A stretch of 5,320 nt of DNA, taken from Ferruginibacter sp. GTDB lineage: Bacteria; Bacteroidota; Bacteroidia; Chitinophagales; Chitinophagaceae. The translations under genes and the position numbers were made by a program. Every line of letters begins with the position of its first letter. Position 1 is the stretch's first letter. This document shows, piece by piece, positions 5,129 to 5,320 of the stretch. The notes beneath the pieces were generated by a model. The model saw only the letters and a program-made list of their open reading frames with translations, searched no databases and was not told where the DNA came from. The stretch is from NCBI GenBank assembly GCA_018057635.1, contig JAGPDJ010000200.1:1-5320 (forward strand). Reading direction: 5' to 3'.

Positions 5129-5320
5129 TTAACTATTTGAATCTTTTATTATTACAGGTGCAGAGAATTGGGGTTCTTCCATTGCTTCAACTGCGGGCGG
5201 TGGTGGAGGCGGAGGCGGCAACTGTCCGTATTTTTTTTCATAGTATTTTCTGTTGGCGTTCCAGGTAGATAATTTTATTTTCTGCGTTTTGCCGTTTTTT
5301 GTAATAAATACAGTGTGTAT
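5129..5320 (-). CDS. C-terminal fragment of a proline-rich protein of unknown function (5' partial)
   Basis: The minus-strand frame is open from the right edge to TAA at 5129-5131, giving 63 residues; the start lies outside the window. It begins IHTVFITKNGKTQKIKL, continues with a charged aromatic stretch NANRKYYEKKYGQL, then eight consecutive prolines (35-42 of the fragment), and ends in an acidic-to-hydrophobic tail AVEAMEEPQFSAPVIIKD. The lysine/tyrosine-rich segment before a polyproline run resembles tails I associate with Bacteroidota M56/BlaR1-like or TonB-related membrane proteins, but this is a weak impression. The proline codons vary (CCG, CCT, CCA, CCC), so the run is not a simple trinucleotide repeat. 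The stop lies 6 bp from the shared terminator, which supports a real gene end. Confidence 0.65.
   Translation of the reverse strand: MHTVFITKNGKTQKIKLSTWNANRKYYEKKYGQLPPPPPPPPAVEAMEEPQFSAPVIIKDSNS

Overview
The window most likely comes from a Bacteroidota genome, probably Chitinophagaceae or a relative. This is inferred from several things: moderately AT-rich DNA, A/T-rich leaders with little Shine-Dalgarno signal, one match to the Bacteroidota -7 promoter element TAnnTTTG, a TolB-like/peptidase-MA-like exported protein of a kind I associate with this phylum, and short heptad repeats and C/G-rich palindromes between genes. No search was run, so the taxonomy is provisional.

Layout, left to right. 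Positions 1-1548 (minus) hold the N-terminal 516 residues of a secreted protein with a degenerate gluzincin-type region followed by TolB/PD40-like beta-propeller blades; its 3' end lies outside the window. A 72-bp divergent spacer with a strong inverted repeat separates it from a glyoxalase II-like metallo-beta-lactamase-fold hydrolase (1621-2259, plus). That gene converges on a methylmalonyl-CoA epimerase (2298-2705, minus) across a short CCTCAAA-type heptad repeat. A 153-bp divergent spacer carrying five TTTAC/GTAAA half-sites and a candidate promoter leads into an iron-sulfur cluster assembly run on the plus strand: iscS (2859-4076), iscU (4186-4605) and an A-type carrier (4727-5071). A bidirectional intrinsic terminator at 5089-5122 ends the run. 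The C-terminal 63 residues of a proline-rich protein on the minus strand (5129-5320) close the window.

Functionally the centre of the window is a compact ISC module. IscS removes sulfur from cysteine and passes it to the IscU scaffold, where a cluster is built; the A-type protein carries clusters or iron to recipients. The usual proteobacterial partners iscR, hscB, hscA and fdx are not next to these three genes here. The two spacers inside the module are not blank: iscS-iscU holds two opposed heptad arrays able to form a hairpin, and iscU-iscA is occupied by an inverted pair of REP-like palindromes, the second of which runs up to the start codon of the carrier gene.

No stretch over 300 bases lacks a gene. 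I see no tRNA, rRNA, CRISPR array, insertion sequence or prophage gene. The protein-coding content is largely ordinary housekeeping; the observations worth a second look are mainly in the intergenic DNA and in the degenerate protease-like domain.
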